A stretch of DNA of 64,000 nt from Pseudomonas brassicacearum. GTDB taxonomy: Bacteria > Pseudomonadota > Gammaproteobacteria > Pseudomonadales > Pseudomonadaceae. Position 1 is the stretch's first letter; every line of letters begins with the position of its first letter. Positions 62,230 to 64,000 of the stretch are shown here, piece by piece. The position numbers and the translations under genes are program-made. Under the pieces are notes generated by a model. The model saw only the letters and a list, made by a program, of their open reading frames with translations. It was not told the origin of the DNA and ran no database searches. Where the stretch lies: positions 806,001-870,000 of the forward strand of contig NZ_MOBK01000006.1 of NCBI RefSeq assembly GCF_003732265.1, written 5' to 3'.

Positions 62230-63413
62230 ACAGCACTATCCTTCGAATAATGCTCGCCAGAGAAAAAGTCAAAATTACTCAAGCCGGAATACGAAAATTC
62301 TTCAAATGTTTCTTTTGAGTTATGAATATTTACGGCTTCCACAATTCCGCCGACTCTAGTCAGTACTGTCCAGTATTTCAATGAGACGTAGTTCATTACG
62401 TATCTGTCGTTACTTGACATAATGAGCTGAATATTGTTATTCAAGCACTTACTTACGATCAGCTGAATTAAACTTCTCGACCGCTCGTGATCCAATCCTT
62501 CGCCGATATCGTCAATCAGTAGCATCGGACTATCCCCAAGCTTTGGAGTTCGACCCACCATCATAGCTCGCGTCCAAAGAATATTGGCGTTAAACTGGAC
62601 TAACAGTGCAAGAGCTCTGTACATACCTTGCGACAGATCCGTCTGTCGAATATAAAAGTTTATATCCTTTTCCTTGATGGCCATAGCTAAAGCAGATGCG
62701 CCGTTGACATTAAGCTCTGCCATGGGAACCAATGCAATATCGTCACATGGATACCCAATTGCTGCCATATCATCGATAAGCGCTATCTTAAGGGCATCGC
62801 CAAAGCGTTGACTGGTCCGTAAAAATACACCACTTACATCTTCAGGCATCATGCTGATGTCAAGCGTTGACGTCGCATCTAATGGAGGCTGGTTACCTAT
62901 TGTTAGATTTCCTCTTCCGAACTCCGACCCGAATCTATACATGCAAGAGCTTTTGGCCCAGCGCTTTAAATTTTCAAACTGTGGATGCTGATAAGGGTCA
63001 CTTCTAACAACAGCCATGAGTTGGTTCGACTCGACTTTGTAACGCACGCGCTCCGAGCCCTTTTTTTTCAAAACGAATCCATCACCTGACTCGGATCGTT
63101 CCATCACAGTTTGATTTTTTATTAAAAATTTCTCATGTGAAATTCGCTGCGAATGGTGAGACAGATGATACGTTTGAGACTCGACCACCTCGCCTTTATA
63201 ACGTTCGAATTCAGCTTCCCAGTTCGCACTACTAAACATTGGGGCCCGGCCTGCAATTGAGTTTGCAAGCGCGGCAATAATATTGATAACTCTTGTTTTG
63301 CCGGTAGAATTTTTGCCCACGATCAAATTTATCGGCCCAAGGTGCAACCCTCTTAGCGACCACGCCATAGGCATGCCTTTATGTTCGCGGTACTCAAGTG
63401 TTTTCAAAAACAT
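62226..63413 (-). CDS. ABC/SMC-like AAA ATPase of a putative defence cassette
   Basis: 395 residues from MFLKTLEYREHKG, chosen because AGGGA is 6 nt upstream; an ATG 12 codons earlier lacks a site. Walker A is GKNSTGKT (33-40), the ABC signature is LSQGM (about 258) and Walker B is MLLIDDIGEGLD (about 296). A late SSNDRYVMN stands at the switch-His position. This is the AAA15/OLD-RecF-type ATPase architecture. It sits with its own promoter region on the strand opposite to late genes, typical of phage morons. It probably senses infection and controls the TOPRIM-like partner (inference). Confidence 0.85.
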   Translation of the reverse strand: MFLKTLEYREHKGMPMAWSLRGLHLGPINLIVGKNSTGKTRVINIIAALANSIAGRAPMFSSANWEAEFERYKGEVVESQTYHLSHHSQRISHEKFLIKNQTVMERSESGDGFVLKKKGSERVRYKVESNQLMAVVRSDPYQHPQFENLKRWAKSSCMYRFGSEFGRGNLTIGNQPPLDATSTLDISMMPEDVSGVFLRTSQRFGDALKIALIDDMAAIGYPCDDIALVPMAELNVNGASALAMAIKEKDINFYIRQTDLSQGMYRALALLVQFNANILWTRAMMVGRTPKLGDSPMLLIDDIGEGLDHERSRSLIQLIVSKCLNNNIQLIMSSNDRYVMNYVSLKYWTVLTRVGGIVEAVNIHNSKETFEEFSYSGLSNFDFFSGEHYSKDSAV

Positions 63414-63447
63414 AAATGTCCCTAATGATATGTTCTGCAAATGCACC

Positions 63448-63461
63448 ATTTGATATCAAAT
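63448..63461. promoter_or_regulatory. Perfect 14-bp palindrome ahead of the cassette
   Basis: ATTTGATATCAAAT lies 34 bp upstream of the ATPase start. It is a perfect dyad, AT-rich, and right where a repressor or activator dimer would bind. It also overlaps the possible earlier ATG of the ATPase. Confidence 0.55.
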
Positions 63462-63644
63462 CGCTACGTCCGTCCACCCTCGTGCGGGGGACGATGCCAA
63501 GCTTAGAGTAGCCGGTCAAACGGGGAGGGCTTCCAATTATTGGCCACCAGTTCACCGCTCACCTTGACCTGTCCTTGCCGTTGATTGGTGTCGCTGTGAC
63601 GGATTAGGTGAGTTGATTGAGCCCCCAATTTCGTAGACGCTGAA

Positions 63645-63693
63645 CGACCGCATTTGGCCGCTATCTGCCGATAATGGCCAGAAAACGCGCTTA
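63645..63693. repeat. Degraded copy of the accessory palindrome family
   Basis: GACCGCATTTGGCCG-CTATCTGCC matches the left arm of the copies at 28397-29933, and GGCCAGAAAACG matches part of the right arm; the rest has decayed. It is the only copy seen outside the 28-30 kb block. Confidence 0.5.
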
Positions 63694-63718
63694 GCAAAGA
63701 AAAAAACAACCGAAAAAG

Positions 63719-63737
63719 CACTTATCCCCCTCCCGCC
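63719..63737 (-). other. Candidate cos site
   Basis: On the minus strand it reads GGCGGGAGGGGGATAAGTG. P2 cos is GGCGAGGCGGGGAAAGCAC, as I recall it; both share a GGCG start, a G-run and a following AAG-like part. HP1-like phages keep cos between the late genes and the attachment site, which agrees with this position. It is a resemblance only. Confidence 0.35.
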
Positions 63738-63833
63738 GACGGGCTTTGCGTCCCTTTTTTTTGCAACGACAGGTGGTGGTGCAAACGATGCTGCCGCCCA
63801 AGCCCGCTGCGGGTTCTGTGGGCGGTTAAGCAT

Positions 63834-63883
63834 TTGCACGGAGTGCAAGGTTTTGCAAAGAAGTGCAGTGCCGTTGCACTGCA
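63834..63883. repeat. Clustered TGCA inverted repeats
   Basis: TTGCAC-GGA-GTGCAA (63834-63848) and TGCAGTGC-CGTT-GCACTGCA (63864-63883) are both perfect stems, and TTGCAA lies between them. Further TGCA-containing words occur nearby, at 63759, 63779 and 63987. Confidence 0.6.
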
Positions 63884-64000
63884 TTATGGGACGGCTGCGA
63901 ATTTCTCAGGGGAGGAAGGTGTCCGGTTTACTAGGGCTGCGGGTGCGAAAACCAGCGTGAGACGGAGTTTTCGTTTTCAGAACCGTTTGCACCAGGTGCG

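Larger units (their letters stand above)
30484..64000. mobile_element. P2/HP1-type tailed prophage, right end beyond the window
   Basis: Contiguous phage genes in functional order: integrase, primase-helicase, cro/cI region, ogr, portal and terminase, head genes, tail sheath and tube, lysis, tape measure, baseplate, fibres, then a cargo cassette. The left limit is uncertain between the tRNA-Ser and the first phage gene. No duplicate of the tRNA 3' end was seen before 64000, so the right limit is not in view. All structural genes are intact, so it may be inducible. Confidence 0.85.
63462..64000. other. Non-coding end of the window
   Basis: About 540 bp. Short ORFs on the minus strand exist but lack ribosome-binding sites and conserved character. 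It holds a degraded palindrome, a cos-like stretch and a run of TGCA inverted repeats, each listed separately. No attachment-site repeat was recognised. Confidence 0.5.

Noticed and set aside
63552..63884. A 110-codon minus-strand frame near the window end
   Set aside because: It crosses the degraded palindrome, the cos-like stretch and a TGCA stem. Its composition is not protein-like and it has no ribosome-binding site, so I treated the region as non-coding.

Overview
This window looks like the chromosome of a fluorescent Pseudomonas (P. fluorescens group). The evidence is high GC content, typical Pseudomonas REP-like inverted repeats between genes, and a core gene set that reads as Pseudomonas throughout (prmB, aroC, mtnBDC, speE, a circularly permuted ATP-grasp/alpha-E/transglutaminase operon, corA, plsC). 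All names come from reading motifs and family resemblance; no database search was possible.

Region 1 (1-27.3 kb) is ordinary core chromosome. It holds an isochorismatase-fold protein whose nucleophile position is Ser, the L3 glutamine methyltransferase PrmB, an alpha/beta hydrolase, chorismate synthase, an MFS transporter overlapping the methionine-salvage genes mtnB-mtnD-mtnC, and a DUF3509 protein. These are followed by a long-chain acyl-CoA synthetase, an ankyrin protein, a PLDc_N-like membrane peptide, spermidine synthase and an RraB-like protein. The rest comprises the ATP-grasp/alpha-E/transglutaminase operon, a periplasmic cytochrome c, a thiolase plus multifunctional beta-oxidation pair, a glutamine amidotransferase, CorA, PlsC and a crotonase. 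REP-like hairpins separate many of the units.

Region 2 (27.25-30.4 kb) begins with a tRNA-Ser(GGA) gene that has a good promoter and terminator. It is followed by poorly conserved, partly AT-rich cargo: a 72-aa protein, a protein with a HEPN-like RX4H motif, a secreted orphan and two small orphans. Three copies of a roughly 60-bp imperfect palindrome lie between these genes. The tRNA is a plausible attachment site for an island.

Region 3 (about 30.4 kb to beyond the window end) is a nearly complete tailed-phage prophage with contractile-tail genes. The head genes are P2-like (portal Q, terminase P, scaffold O, capsid N, M, L). The tail genes are HP1-like (DUF2586 sheath, DUF2597 tube, DUF2590). 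The early operon runs leftward from cro through a YmfL-like regulator and a toprim/AAA primase-helicase to a tyrosine integrase, with cI divergent. An Ogr/Delta zinc finger probably activates the late genes. Lysis uses a holin, a signal-arrest lysozyme and nested Rz/Rz1. The tail chaperone carries an A_AAA_AAG slippery site that would fuse it by -1 frameshifting to a downstream ORF. Receptor-binding proteins include a collar fibre with repeated HxH motifs, a TTG-started fibre with a complete SGNH hydrolase domain and a LamG-like protein.

At the distal end of the late region, on the opposite strand and with host-unlike AT-rich composition, sits a two-gene cassette: an ABC/SMC-type ATPase and an overlapping DUF4276/TOPRIM-like protein. 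This resembles ATPase+TOPRIM phage-defence modules (AbiL, PARIS, OLD type) and is my best candidate for an undescribed system. A perfect 14-bp palindrome lies just upstream of it. Further right is non-coding sequence with a P2-cos-like stretch and a cluster of TGCA inverted repeats. The right attachment site was not found and probably lies past 64000.
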